Below the pieces are notes generated by a model that worked only from the letters and a program-made list of their open reading frames with translations, was not told the origin of the DNA and made no database searches. The position numbers and the translations under genes were made by a program. Shown here one piece after another: positions 24,232 to 35,262 of a DNA stretch of 64,000 nucleotides. This DNA comes from Proales similis (taxonomy: Eukaryota > Rotifera > Eurotatoria > Ploima > Proalidae), in NCBI GenBank assembly GCA_019059635.1, contig JAGVRJ010000002.1:1426001-1490000 (forward strand), given 5' to 3'. Positions within the stretch are counted from its first letter, which is position 1; each line of letters begins with the position of its first letter.

Positions 24232-25181
24232 ATTGAATTTCGTATTCTTGGTGTTGTTCGTTGAGATTGCTTGCACTCACTCGATGTATCGAGCTAATCC
24301 AACGTTCTTTGGGTTTTAACAATTAATCGATCACATTAATAATAAACCCTTTTTGGTGATTGGACACAAGCTGTCGTCGTGCTCTTTGTAATTAATGTCT
24401 AAAAGTTTCTTTGTTTCTAATTTTTGCGATCTATTTTGCTTTGGTCACTGCGCTTCTGTATCTTGTGAGTTAATCTGCTTTTGGCCTCTCTAACGAGCTC
24501 TCTAAAACGAGCTTAATAATTGAACAATTTTTAAGACAAGACACAGTTCGGCTACCTCAAAAAGGAACCAGTGAGCCAACAGCGCCTGCACTCCGGCCGC
24601 CAGACCAGCCGATCGGTCCAGAACCATATTTAGACTATGACCTCGTCCCGAACTCTGCCGAGCTCTGGCGAGCTGCCTTACGATACGCCAATAGTTGTAG
24701 ATCCAAATCAATTCGTATTAGACAGAAGCTTTCTTGTTTGGTTGATTAATTTTTAACTTGTGAGCCCGATCGAGTCATCATGATTGAAATAAAGTCTATA
24801 TTTGTAGAAAAAACAACAACAACAAGAGCAACAACTCGGCAGACAGAACCGAGAGAACGAAAGATGAGATGAAAGGGCAGTGCAGACATGCTGGTGAACA
24901 TCGTGCTCGGGTCACACGAATTGTATGCGTCGAATAAATTATGAAAATGTAGAGACCCGTACTGGTAGTACGCGGCCGAGGGAAGACAGAAGGGAGAGAG
25001 TGCTAGAGAGCGCATAGTTGATTGATCGATCGCCATTAGTCGAACGGGCATAATAAGCAATTCAATCTGCTGACCGATTTACCTGAGGGCTTTGCCAGTG
25101 TTGCGTCCGTCATCGTCGTCGGTTACTGATCGTGTCTGTTCAAAGTGATTTTAACAATCTTCTCTTAAATTCTTCAATCAA
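24232..25181. other. intergenic, AKNA-like to PBX
   Basis: AATAAA at 24341-24346, 110 bp past the AKNA-like stop, is the likely polyadenylation signal. The remainder is the PBX 5' flank; no TATA box is obvious and no exon is seen. Confidence 0.5.
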
Positions 25182-26216
25182 ATGGAGCATTCTCATCAAA
25201 TGAGCGGCGGCGGCGATCCCGGTCTCGGCATCGTTAGTTACTCTAGCGAAACGGCCGCTGGTGCAGATCTAAATGCGAACGAGGCGATACTCGCCCCAAC
25301 CGGCAGCAACAATGAAAATCTGAATCCAATGCTCGGCGGACAGGCAATGAAGATGGACATCAGCCATCTACTGCAGCAGATCATGTCAATCACCAATCAG
25401 AGTTTGAAAGACGCGCAAGAGAAAAAGGACGAGCTCGAGAACAATCGAATCAAGCCGGCCCTGTACCAGGTTCTGTGCGAGCTGAAGGAAAAGTCCAACA
25501 TCTCAATGCGGCACAATCTTGACGAAGATCCTCAAGATCCGCAAATCGCCCGCCTGGACAACATGCTCATGGCCGAGGGCGTGTCGGGCCCTGAAAGGCT
25601 CTCAAACGACCCGAGCTCTCCGACCAACCAAGGCACAAGTTCGAGCGGCGCCGACTCTATGGCGCTTGAACACTCTGACTATCGCCACAAGCTGTCTCAG
25701 ATCAGGGAGGTCTATCATAGTGAGCTGGAAAAGTACGAGCGCGCCTGCAGCGAGTTCACCACTCACACTGTGCATTTACTCAAAGACCAGGCCAAAATGC
25801 GACCCATCTCGCCGCGCGAAATCGACCGCATGGTTCACATAATAAGACGCAAATTCAGCTCAATCCAAGTGCAGCTCAAGCAGAGCACGTGCGAGGCAGT
25901 CATGATCTTGCGATCGAGATTCCTGGACGCGAGAAGAAAACGACGCAACTTTTCCAAGCAGGCCAAGGAAATACTCGACGCCTATTTCTACTCTCACCTT
26001 TCCAACCCTTACCCGTCTGAGGAGGCCAAAGAAGAGTTGGCGCGCAAGTGCGGCATCAGTGTCAGTCAAGTGAGCAACTGGTTCGGCAACAAGCGCATCA
26101 GATACAAGAAGAACATTGGCAAGGCGCAAGAGGAGGCGTCCATGTACGCAGCCAAGACAGCGGCCAATGTTTCGGACGTAGTCGCCAGTCCCATGAACAG
26201 CACCTACTCTGAATAG
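25182..26216 (+). CDS. PBX: PBX/extradenticle TALE homeobox protein, intronless
   Basis: One uninterrupted exon of 344 residues. PBC-A begins about residue 58 ([18 protein letters not shown]), PBC-B spans about 160-240, and the three-residue-extended TALE homeodomain covers about 250-312 (starting [11 protein letters not shown], with the SNPYPSEE loop and [15 protein letters not shown] helix). PBC proteins bind DNA with Hox and MEIS partners and set segment identity; PBC-A/B mediate MEIS binding and nuclear export. The linker between PBC-A and PBC-B is Ser/Pro-rich. Animal PBX genes normally have several introns, so a single exon suggests intron loss or a retrocopy that replaced the parent. 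No frameshift or early stop, so it looks functional. Confidence 0.95.
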   Translation: MEHSHQMSGGGDPGLGIVSYSSETAAGADLNANEAILAPTGSNNENLNPMLGGQAMKMDISHLLQQIMSITNQSLKDAQEKKDELENNRIKPALYQVLCELKEKSNISMRHNLDEDPQDPQIARLDNMLMAEGVSGPERLSNDPSSPTNQGTSSSGADSMALEHSDYRHKLSQIREVYHSELEKYERACSEFTTHTVHLLKDQAKMRPISPREIDRMVHIIRRKFSSIQVQLKQSTCEAVMILRSRFLDARRKRRNFSKQAKEILDAYFYSHLSNPYPSEEAKEELARKCGISVSQVSNWFGNKRIRYKKNIGKAQEEASMYAAKTAANVSDVVASPMNSTYSE

Positions 26217-26844
26217 GACGTCGCAAGCATTAGTCGACGTCCGTTCAAGTATTAAGTTAAACCTCCTCCATCTCTGTTTGTATGAAATTTGTTCAAATGT
26301 TGACGAGGACAAGCAACTCGCAATCTAGCAAGCGTGCAGCATTTTATTTCACTTTTTTTTCAGTTAAATTCTGTTTTTTTATTCACTGAATATTTTTTAC
26401 TTTTTTTTTGTGCTCAACCATTAGTCGCTGTGTTTTAGATCCTATTTTGCAACAATTTTGTCAATCCTTTTGCATCCTAAATTCGTGAAATAAAAAAATC
26501 TTTGTCAATTGAACACTTTGGAATGTGGCCATCTCCTCGATCGAGCCGCAGCTTGAAACCAAAGTTGTACTCGATGCCTTTAATTGTCTTTTCGATGCAT
26601 CACTCCACGTCTAATGAGTCCAAGAGAGCAGGTTGCAATTCTAAATGGCTATTTTCATTTTGCCGGCACATTTTTCTTTTCTCTCGTTTCTCCTCACTCA
26701 GGGTTCAATGACAAGATGTGATCAAACACGCACGCCCCAGCAACGAGAAAATCAAATCAGGATTCGAAACCGACCAGTTCAAGTCTAACTATACACTTCT
26801 GGCCTTTTTGCATCTTTTAGAATTCACTTGATTGCCAGCGCAAA
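26217..26844. other. PBX 3' UTR and BOP1 5' flank
   Basis: T-rich 3' UTR-like sequence with AATAAA at 26489-26494, the likely PBX polyadenylation signal. A frame at 26502-26711 has no protein features. Confidence 0.5.
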
Positions 26845-29187
26845 ATGAACGGAAGTGAAACGAAGCACGTGTCCAATTATGATTTGGACACATCGGACGA
26901 AGAGGTTGGTTCCTTTAAATTTTTGCTGCTGCTAGATCAGATCTTGAAGACAAAGGCGATTAGGACCTGAGAAACACGATCGGCAACGTTCCTCTGAACT
27001 TGTACGAAAATTTCGACCACGTTGGCTATGACTTGGACGGCAACAAGATTCCGAAGCCGGAAAATAAATTCGGACAGAAAACGGACGAGCTCGACGAGTT
27101 CTTGAACAAAATGGAGGATCCGGACTACTGGAGAACGGTGGTCGATCCGCAGACTGGCGCCAAAGTGATTCTCAACGACGAAGATATCCAGATAATCAAG
27201 CGGCTGGCCACCGGACGTCTTTGTGCAGATTCAAGCGTAGACGAATACGAAGCGAGCTCGTTTTTCACTCAAGACGAAATGAAAACTCCGTTGAGCGGAC
27301 GGCCCGAGCACAAGCGAAGCTTTATTCCTTCACAGTGGGAGAGACTCCAAGTCGGCAAATATGTGCATGCGATCAAAATGGGCTGGATTAAGCCTCGACT
27401 GAAAACAGTGATCAAGAGAGACCTTGAAGAGCCCAAGTTCTACGACTTGTGGGGCGAGGAGAACGAGGAGGACAGGAAGAGGAAACATTTGCACCATTTG
27501 CCCGCACCCAAATGTCCACTTCCAACTCACTACGAGTCGTACAACCCGCCACCCGAGTACTTGTTCGACGAAGAAGAGAAAGCCAAATGGATGGGCCAGG
27601 AGCCCGAAGATCGTCGCATCGATTTCATTCCGAGCAAGTACAAGTCGCTGCGACTGGTGCCATCCTACGACCAGTTCATCAAGGAGCGCTTTGACCGATG
27701 CCTTGACCTCTATCTGTGCCCGCGGCAGCGCAAGATGCGCGTCCAAGTCGATCCACAAGATCTCATTCCCAAACTGCCCAAGCCAAAGGATTTGCAGCCT
27801 TTCCCCAACACTCTCGCCATTGTAACTCTTCTTTTCGTGTTTGTGGCCACAGCTCCGAGTTTAAACCTGTTTCCCTTTTCAGACCTTCAAAGGACACAAA
27901 TCATTCGTGTACTCGATCAGCGTTCACCCAAGCGGTCAATGGCTTCTTTCTGCCAGCAAAGACAGAACAGTCAAGTGCTGGGAAGTCAGCACCGGGCGCT
28001 GCCTCAACACCTGGAAATTTGACAGCAAATGCGTCTACTGCGACTGGGTGCCCGTTTCGTCGGTGGTCTTGTTCTCAGTTGCATAGTAAGTGTCTGCCGA
28101 AAGCACATCTGACGCCGTCTTGATCAGCTCTGGTTTGAATTTGAAGCGAAAGCAACGTTCTCATTGTCAACCCTAAGGTCGGCGATAGAGTTCTGTGCAG
28201 CAATACTGATTCGAAGATAAAGCAGTTGCAAGAGAAATTCGAAGCCGGCAGAACAACAAGCCAAGAGGGCGGCGACGAGCTTTGCAAATGGACTTTCTAT
28301 GAGGAAAAGCCGAGCGAGGTTGCTTTCAAGGCCGGATTTAGAATTAAAATTAGCTTGTCCCGGGTAGAGTTTTGTTGTGTATTTTTTCATTTTTCCTAAA
28401 TACTAATAACGAAGACCCTTAGAATGTCAAAAACCTCGCCTGGCATCCGAAAGGAGATTACTTTGCCACCGTGCTTGAGAACAAAAACACGAACGACTCA
28501 GTTGTGATGCATCAGCTGTCCAAGCAAAAGTCTGTTCGGCCTTTTGCCAAGATGAACGGCATCGTGCAGCAAGTGATGTTCCATCCTCAAAAGCCGATAC
28601 TGTTCGTGGCCACCCAAAGATACGTCAAAGTCTACGACCTGGCCAAACAGGCGATGGTGAAGAAGCTTCTCACCAACGTTCGACACGTCAGCTCGATTGA
28701 TATTCACCCGGGTGGCGACAACTTGATTATTGGCAGCTTCGACAGCCGCATCAGCTGGTTCGACTTGGATCTCTCCACCAAACCTTACAAAACGCTCAAG
28801 TAGGTTCTTGTCGTCAGCCATCGATTTTCACGCTCTTTTATTCTATCGACGTTTTGGCAGGCATCACAAGATGGCGGTTAGGTGTGTCAGCTATCACAAG
28901 AAATATCCGCTGTTCGCATCTGCATCTGACGACGGCACTGCGATCGTTTCACACGGAATGGTCTACGAGTAAGCGAGCTTACACAATTGCTTCTTTTGCT
29001 TGAACGCAATAATTATTTGATGCAAATTAGCGATCTGATGCAGAACGCACTAATCGTTCCGCTCAAGATTCTCAAGGGCCATGAGATTGTCGATCGAGTC
29101 GGTCTAACTTGCTGCAAGTTCCATCCAAATCAGCCGTGGCTGTTCACGGCCGGCGCCGACTCTACCATCAAGCTCTATTCAAATTAA
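26845..29187 (+). CDS. BOP1: ribosome biogenesis protein BOP1
   Basis: Seven exons: 26845-26904, 26964-27821, 27883-28085, 28147-28318, 28423-28799, 28861-28968, 29031-29187; 644 residues. BOP1 is part of the PeBoW complex (PES1-BOP1-WDR12) that matures 27S/32S pre-rRNA into 5.8S/25-28S rRNA in the nucleolus. The BOP1 N-terminal domain is clear ([30 protein letters not shown] at its equivalent; [16 protein letters not shown]). It is followed by WD40 repeats, e.g. [20 protein letters not shown] and [19 protein letters not shown]. Introns are 59-104 nt; the fourth has a TACTAAT branch-point-like motif at 28401. Normal family organisation, with an N-terminus shorter than the acidic one of vertebrates. 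All joins keep frame. Confidence 0.93.
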
Positions 29188-29192
29188 AAATG

Positions 29193-29198
29193 AATAAA
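29193..29198 (+). terminator. polyadenylation signal of BOP1
   Basis: AATAAA 6 bp after the stop; a second copy lies at 29216-29221. The 3' UTR is therefore minimal. Confidence 0.55.
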
Positions 29199-29253
29199 AG
29201 AAAATTTCTAATTGAAATAAACAGTTAAAATAAGCCGCACTTAGTTTAATCCG

Positions 29254-29259
29254 TTTATT
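29254..29259 (-). terminator. polyadenylation signal of small secreted-protein gene
   Basis: AATAAA on the minus strand, 60 bp past that gene's stop and only about 35 bp from the convergent BOP1 signal. Confidence 0.5.
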
Positions 29260-29318
29260 CAAAGGCTACACCAGCAGACAGGAAAATTTAGTTAATTGGG
29301 GCAGTTTCTTCTACTCAA

Positions 29319-29765
29319 TCAGAAGCGGGTGTTCTTCAGATCGGACTTGAGTTTTATATTACGAGCAATCATATGCTTGAACATGTCGATGGCATTCTGA
29401 CTTTTCTTGTGCAGCCGCTGACCTCCGAATCCATCCAACATTGAGCCTTGAAAATCGCTGTTGCCTCTAAGTCTCATTTCGGCGTCCCATTTTCTAAGTA
29501 GGTACTCAAGACATATTTCAAATCGGTTGTGAAGTTGACATTTGTAAAGTTCAACTGTAAACGCTCCAAATTAAGAACCTGTTCCGGACGAAATTAGCAA
29601 ACACGCTCAATTACCCGGGTCAATGAATGGCTGGCTGGGGTCCATTGGAACAAGCTGTTGGCCAAATGTCGGATCCAGATCGTACGTGTCTTTTTGAGCA
29701 CTTTCCTCTGCATTAGCAGAAACACCCAGCAAGCAGATTAAAGCCATAAATGCAAAGAATTTCAT
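29319..29765 (-). CDS. small secreted protein, family unknown
   Basis: Two exons on the minus strand, 29765-29615 and 29554-29319 (60-nt intron, phase 1), give 128 residues. Residues 1-19 (MKFFAFMALICLLGVSANA) are a textbook signal peptide. The mature part is acidic at first (EESAQKDTYDLDPTFG), then has a two-cysteine segment spaced CX8C (KCQLHNRFEIC). After that come a Gly-rich piece (GSMLDGFGGQRLHKK) and a basic C-terminus ending LKNTRF. RK and KK pairs could be prohormone-convertase sites, so a peptide-hormone precursor is possible, but there is no amidation glycine or repeated peptide. I do not recognise the family. A TATA box lies about 95 bp upstream and an AATAAA downstream, which supports a real gene. 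Confidence 0.7.
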
Positions 29766-29856
29766 TTTCAGGTTTGCGATTTAAGTCTTTTAGTGTTTGT
29801 TCGGCTTCTTGATTGGCAAATGATTGAAAGTGAAACGAAAAGAACAAGCAACGCCG

Positions 29857-29864
29857 CTTTTATA
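29857..29864 (-). promoter_or_regulatory. TATA box of small secreted-protein gene
   Basis: TATAAAAG on the minus strand, 92 bp before the ATG, flanked by GC-rich sequence as in strong TATA promoters. Confidence 0.6.
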
Positions 29865-30057
29865 GGCAACAAACGCCATTAGCCAACCAGCTTTGTTCCT
29901 TTTATCTGGCGAGAATTTTTTCACTATCAAGTCTACTTCACTTGGCGCGTGTTTTCTCTCACTTCCGTTGACGTGCGTCGCTCCCCGATGCGTGGTTAAT
30001 TCCGAAATTGCCGCCCCTTATTCTCTCGCTCTCGCTTTTTTTCTATGATTTATTTCT

Positions 30058-30063
30058 TTTATT
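30058..30063 (-). terminator. polyadenylation signal of TRMT11
   Basis: AATAAA on the minus strand starts 5 bp after the stop; another lies at 30049-30054. Confidence 0.45.
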
Positions 30064-30067
30064 TCAA

Positions 30068-32017
30068 TCATTTTTTGCTTTTGAAATAATCAGCGCGAAA
30101 CTGGTTAAGCCTGTTCATGGTATGTTCGTCGGCATCAAGACGGCCTTCAGAAATTTGTTCTTTTGTCACGCCTCGGGGGGATTCATGAATCTTTTCCATA
30201 GTGACTAGCAGGCGTGATGTATAGAGCGTTAGCCTTTGTTCGGAAAAGGAAATTAGACACAGTCGATTATTTGTTGGTATCATGCCTTTTAGCATCGCTC
30301 TTATTTCTGCTACTCTAATGATTCGATCGAAAGCAATTAAATCAAGTCGGCGAAAGAATTAATCAGAAAACGAACTTACGTCATGGCATCTCGGTCTATT
30401 TCAAGATAGGCAGGCAGCCAGAAAACCAGGCGCCCCTTTTCTTTGAGATGCTCGGCCGCAAACGTCAGCAAATCGATGAATATGTCTGCCAAATGATATT
30501 TGCAGTTTCTTGCGCTCTTTGCCTCCTCTGCTGCGGCTTCCGGGTCGAGGTTCACTTCACCACTTGACTCCGGGCAGTCTACTCGTGCTGTTTTCTTCGT
30601 CTTTTCTCGTATCCCATACGGCGGATCGGTTACTATAGCGTCGAATTTAAAGCCCGGTCTTATGTAGGCTGTGCTAAAATCTGCAATTAGAACGTCCACG
30701 AATTGAGACTCGAGCCCGTATTGCTTGAGATTGTTGCGAATGTTTTCATCTCTGCGTCGATACTTTTGCCCTTTGCGACTAGAGAGGCCTGCACACAGGC
30801 ATTTAACTTTAAGCTATCTGGCTAGAAAGTGCCTGCAAATGACATCAAAGTCACCTCGACCACGAATCAAATTGGCGTCTAGATCCGCTCCAGCCACATG
30901 AGCGCCATAGAATGCGGCACCGACCAATATACTTCCGGTTCCCACGAACGGGTCGTAGACCATGTCTCCGTTCTTGATTTTGGCCATGTTGTTCATTATG
31001 AACGCCAGGCTCGGATCCATGCTCGTGTTTCCGATAAACTGGCGATCTTTGAGATTAAATCGCGCCAGCGTCGTGCTTTGTCCGTTAAAAAGCTAAAACG
31101 TGTCGAGCGGTTTTACTTTAAAATTCAGCTTTTCTCGCTACAAGACCGAGCCATCAACTTACCACCTTTCCCAAGTAGACTTGGTTCAGAAATTTTTCCT
31201 GCCCGTTCAAGTCGATCCATTCTTCCAAATAATAGAGTTTGTGCTTGACTACGTTCGGGTTTAAGCAAACTTTGAGCTTTTGAAGCTCTGGCCAAGAATC
31301 GACAAGTTTCTATGCAAATTGTTGGAGATAAGAGCGCCTTGCAACGCCATTCAACGTCCCACCTCAATCATGTCGACCTTTTCCTGATGCTCGTAGATTT
31401 TGCCGAACGTATAAACTTCTACTTTGAACGTGTCCGCTTGATCGAAAACCTTCGAAAAGCAGTCCAATAGAAATTGTCCCTTGAACATTTGACTCTTGCA
31501 AGCTTTCAAACCTCGAATTGAGAGCTCTCTCTTTCGAGCTTCGACTTGAGCTCGTTAAGATCGGCGCCGACTGCATACAACTTGGATACATTTCTTTTTT
31601 ATCTTTGATTAAGCCATTTCTATTGTTGACAAGCGAAATAAGAAATTGAAAAAGCTCACTTGACTAGAAAACTTCGACTCGCGATCTGTTCAGCCACTTG
31701 CTGGTCGCGGAGATTGGCGATGAAAAACGGACTCTAAATCACTTGATTGGAACCTTGAAACGCAGACGAGAGACTGAGACTAGACTACTTGGCTAGAGTA
31801 AGTGCTGTCCTTCAAACAGCCCGGGTGACCGATCAGCTCACAAATGCTTTCCAGCTCCTTTGAAATAGAGTGAAATCAAAGTCAAGCGAGCTCTTTATTT
31901 GCTAAAACACTCAACCGGTAGGCGAAATTCAACAAAGTCATGAACCAAATGAAACAGGAACTGGCCGCCGTCGCCGCTTGCTTCTGTTGTTTGCCTCATT
32001 TCTTCAATTTTGGTCAT
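30068..32017 (-). CDS. TRMT11: tRNA (guanine10-N2) methyltransferase catalytic subunit
   Basis: Nine minus-strand exons, 5' to 3': 32017-31916, 31857-31789, 31733-31660, 31593-31546, 31492-31363, 31309-31163, 31092-30855, 30788-30380, 30314-30068; 487 residues. With TRMT112, this enzyme methylates G10 of tRNAs using S-adenosylmethionine in the cytosol. The N-terminus has the family opening (FVEFRLP). The SAM-binding motif reads VYDPFVGTGSILVGAAFYG and is followed by acidic ADLD. The catalytic motif is TDPPYGIRE, and the C-terminus holds TSRLLVTMEKI. The fourth-fifth exon boundary is uncertain: the chosen join uses donor 31546 and matches family length. The alternative, a later donor at 31512, would leave an impossibly short intron. 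TRMT11 and PMPCA run head to tail, 322 bp apart. Confidence 0.88.
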
Positions 32018-32339
32018 TTATGCGATTCAAAAGCATGTAAACGAAAATAAAGCAGAACCAAGTTCAACTATTCACGTTGTCGATCGAGTTCATCAAGACA
32101 GGCGGCTGTGTTGATTTTTATTTGCTTTCTGATTTTGCACGGTTGTTGTTCAGAATTAGAAAGAGTGAAAGAAAATAATGAACATGGTCACCATGAGGAA
32201 GGAAACAGAAAGAGAACTCTAACGGCTTTGCTCGTGTTCGGTCTCTTTAGCGGCTGGTCTGGCCACAAATAGAGAATAGAGAGCGTAGTATTTGATTAGG
32301 AAAAAGCAAACGAGCAACAAGAAAACGATTATTTGTTCG
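32018..32339. other. spacer between PMPCA 3' end and TRMT11 start
   Basis: Must hold the PMPCA 3' UTR and TRMT11 promoter. A minus-strand AATAAA at 32117-32122 is a candidate PMPCA polyadenylation signal. Nothing else seen. Confidence 0.45.
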
Positions 32340-34451
32340 TCAGGAACGAAAAAGCCGCCGGGAAGTGCTCGTCGACTTGTTGGCCAAAATGCGCTTTATC
32401 TTCTCATACGGATCGATGCCCTCTAAACGACCGAGAGTGGCCACAGCCGGCGCGCTCTCCAGCATTTGTCGAGCAACACGCTGCACGTCTTCCTCTTGAA
32501 TGGAGTCGATCCGCTCGAAGTAGTAGTGTGCCTGTTCTCTTTTGCCTCGGCTCAGAACTTGACGCGCAACGTCTTCGAATAGCACCGGCCGTTGTTCAAG
32601 ATTCATGAAGAGCATCGATTGAAGTTGTCGCTTCGCTCGCGTGAGTTCAATCTAGCACACACACACACACCGAAGGGTCGGTCAGGGTTTCTTCTTTCGA
32701 ACATTTGTTGCCGCGAAATTGCTCTTACCGGATCGCAAGGTCCGGCCATTCTCAGCAGCTCTTGAGCGATCTTCTCGCACATTGGTGAAAGGAATTGAGG
32801 CGGGGCCGATGCATGAATATAGAAAATGCCTTGATAAAACGTTTCTGGTCAAGAATGGAGGCAAGATGCCAGAAAAGTTGCAAGTACCCGAATCAATGTA
32901 GGCCTGGTTGTAGGCGGTCGCGCTGAACATGTAGTGGTACCTGTTCAGTACATTGAGATAAAGCCGCGAGTACATTCCTTTTCCGGGACCGCCAGCGCTG
33001 AATGATCCGCCGCCGCCCATCAACGTGTTTATCACGCAGCTGGTCACAAAGTCCTTTTCGTTTAGGAAGCATGGACTCTCAAGGCCGACCATAAGATGAG
33101 TCAACTCAGGCAGCTGGTTGTTAGAGCCCTGAATGAGATCGGACAGGTCTCGCTCGATTATTGTTGAACCGCCCACCCATTTAGCTTTGCGTTTATCAAT
33201 GTGCTCTCCTACTTCGACTTTTTCCTTCAGGATTGCTGGCTGCTCCTGCCAAATGGGCACAACCGACGAGAAGTGTTCTCGGGCCATTCGTACAAACTCG
33301 TCGTGCTTTGTGCCCACACAGGCAAGCACTGTTCGATTTGGAACGTAAAGATTCTTCATGAACGCGTACAAATCCTCTGAGTTGATTCTGTCCAAATTCT
33401 CCGCTGGGCATAGCTTGGCATTTCCTAACGGTCCGGACTGATACGCGGCTGCATGAAGCATCTCGACCAGAATCGGCTCCGGGTCAGGCCGGGTGTTGAG
33501 ATCCTCGAGCTCGAACGCCACTGTTTGCCGCGCCAGATTCATCTTTGCATCTTTTGAATAAATCGATTTTCATTTTCAAACTCGTCTGATGGCCTTACTT
33601 CTTGTTCGCCGATGATTGGACGATAAAGTGTGTCGGCCAGAAGTTTGAGTATTTCTGGCAGACCAGTGCGTCTACAAGAGAGCGCATAAACAATGGCGTC
33701 TCTTTAACGGAGAACATCAAGATCAGAACGTGAATTTCCTGTATGGTGGACTAAAAGAGCTCACCTTCCTGCTTGGCAGTCGCAGATCGCACCGTGCTTT
33801 TCCATTACTTGAAGAATGTGGTCCCGATTCGGGTAATTACTTGAGCCCTGGAAATCTGATGTTTTCGTCAATGTCGCTGAGAATGCTCGTGAGACTTACG
33901 TTAAACGCGAGTTTTTCGAGAAAGTGAGTAACTCCGCTCGGGAACCAAGATTCGTAGCGAGGACCGGCGTCGATTATAACTTCAAAAGCTTTTGTTCAGC
34001 AAACGCCAAAAAAGTTTTCTTGTCGGACCCGATTTACCTCCCACAGTGCAAAAATCACCGAACATCTCCTCTGACGCTATTTGAAGTCCATTTTCCATCA
34101 CCGACACGTGAGTCTTGTACGCGTCACTGGACACTCTGCTTGGCTGCTTAATGCCAGGCAGCTCGCCAATCTTCTGAGTCAGAGGAGGAAGGTCATATCC
34201 TTCGACTCCGACGCGACTCTGTCGAATTGAAGCAGTCCAGTCAGTGTTGGTCCTAGCCGAGAGTCTTATCAGTCCAGCCCTCTGTAAGCGAGGAATCGAA
34301 CAGGCATCTACCTGAATATAGTGGCCAAAGCAGGCGGCGGTGGCTAGTTTGAAGACAATTTCCATTTCTAATGGTGGTAAACCTGCGGCAGTGCGATTCC
34401 ACTTACCCGGAAGCGTGCAAGAGCGCGGCATTTGCTCAGAGTTCGAAGCAT
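32340..34451 (-). CDS. PMPCA: mitochondrial processing peptidase alpha subunit
   Basis: Eight minus-strand exons, 5' to 3': 34451-34407, 34281-34038, 33979-33900, 33847-33765, 33701-33599, 33542-32888, 32829-32729, 32651-32340; 540 residues. MPP cleaves presequences of imported proteins in the mitochondrial matrix; the alpha subunit binds the presequence while beta carries zinc. The N-terminus (MLRTLSKCRALARFR) is basic and amphipathic, fitting a targeting peptide. The helix that would carry HxxEH in beta reads VTHFLEKLAF, as expected for alpha. The hallmark glycine-rich loop is present (LMGGGGSFSAGGPGKGMYSR). The second exon could start about 30 nt earlier at an alternative in-frame acceptor. 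The gene is divergent from UBA1, 811 bp apart. Confidence 0.92.
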
Positions 34452-35262
34452 GTTTGGACAAAAGCAGCGTTTCAGAAGCGGACCGTTGGTTGGTGTTTGA
34501 AACTAAATAAAGATAATTTTGCATTGAGCATGTAAGCGCATGTGTGGGCATCGCGAAACATTGCGAGTTTATTCATGAAGAGTCGACTAGCACTGCAAAG
34601 AGTCTCAAAGCTCATAATTGAAGTGAATAAAAATGAGTTCAACAGCCCATGGGCGTTCAGTAGTCATTCGATCGATCTTGTTTTAGAAGCCTTTGTTCTA
34701 CATTATATTCTAAAATGGATTGGCGAGCGTTTAGCTCAAGAACAGAGCGGACCAACTTGGCACCGATTTGGTGAGCTTTTATTTGCATTTGTTTGTAGCT
34801 GCCCTCGAACTCGACTACCCTCGCTTTCTTTGTAAATGTGTGCGTGCGGTTTTTTTTTAACAGCGCTCGCTAGTCGCTTAAACTTAAAAAGCCGAACAGC
34901 GACTGGAAGGTCGAAGCAAACCAATGAGACGAATCATTGCCTTGGCTTAGCCTTGTGATTGTAGATCAATTCCTTTTGTTTTCACTTTCATCCTTCAATG
35001 CAGTTTGAAGCTTGACCTCAAATTGTCGACTGACTGCTAGCCATTCGGCCAATATCTCATTCATCGTATCTCACTTGGCTATATATAATTCATGCTAATT
35101 CTGGTAGCTGCGCTGGTCTCATTGGAGCATGCGTGATGACTCACAAGTTCAATTCGAATCCAAATTATTTAATGGAAGTTCACTTGTTGGCGACTAGATT
35201 GCTCAATTGAAACAGAGACGAAGCAAGTAAACTAAAGTAGCAAGCGAGCTAATCCAAAGCAG
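34452..35262. other. divergent promoter region of PMPCA and UBA1
   Basis: Non-coding, between two start codons facing away from each other. A TATATATAA run near 35080 may be part of the UBA1 promoter. No exon supported. Confidence 0.45.

Noticed and set aside
31512-31545. Extending TRMT11 exon 4 to a donor at 31512
   Set aside because: Would need a 17-19 nt intron and give an insertion relative to the family; the earlier donor is preferred.
34285-34310. B-box-like TGTTCGATTCC in PMPCA intron 1
   Set aside because: No matching A box or cloverleaf; it is part of the polypyrimidine tract before the exon.
34315-34385. In-frame stretch upstream of PMPCA exon 2
   Set aside because: Open for about 30 codons, but no acceptor in the right phase joins it to exon 1, so treated as intron.
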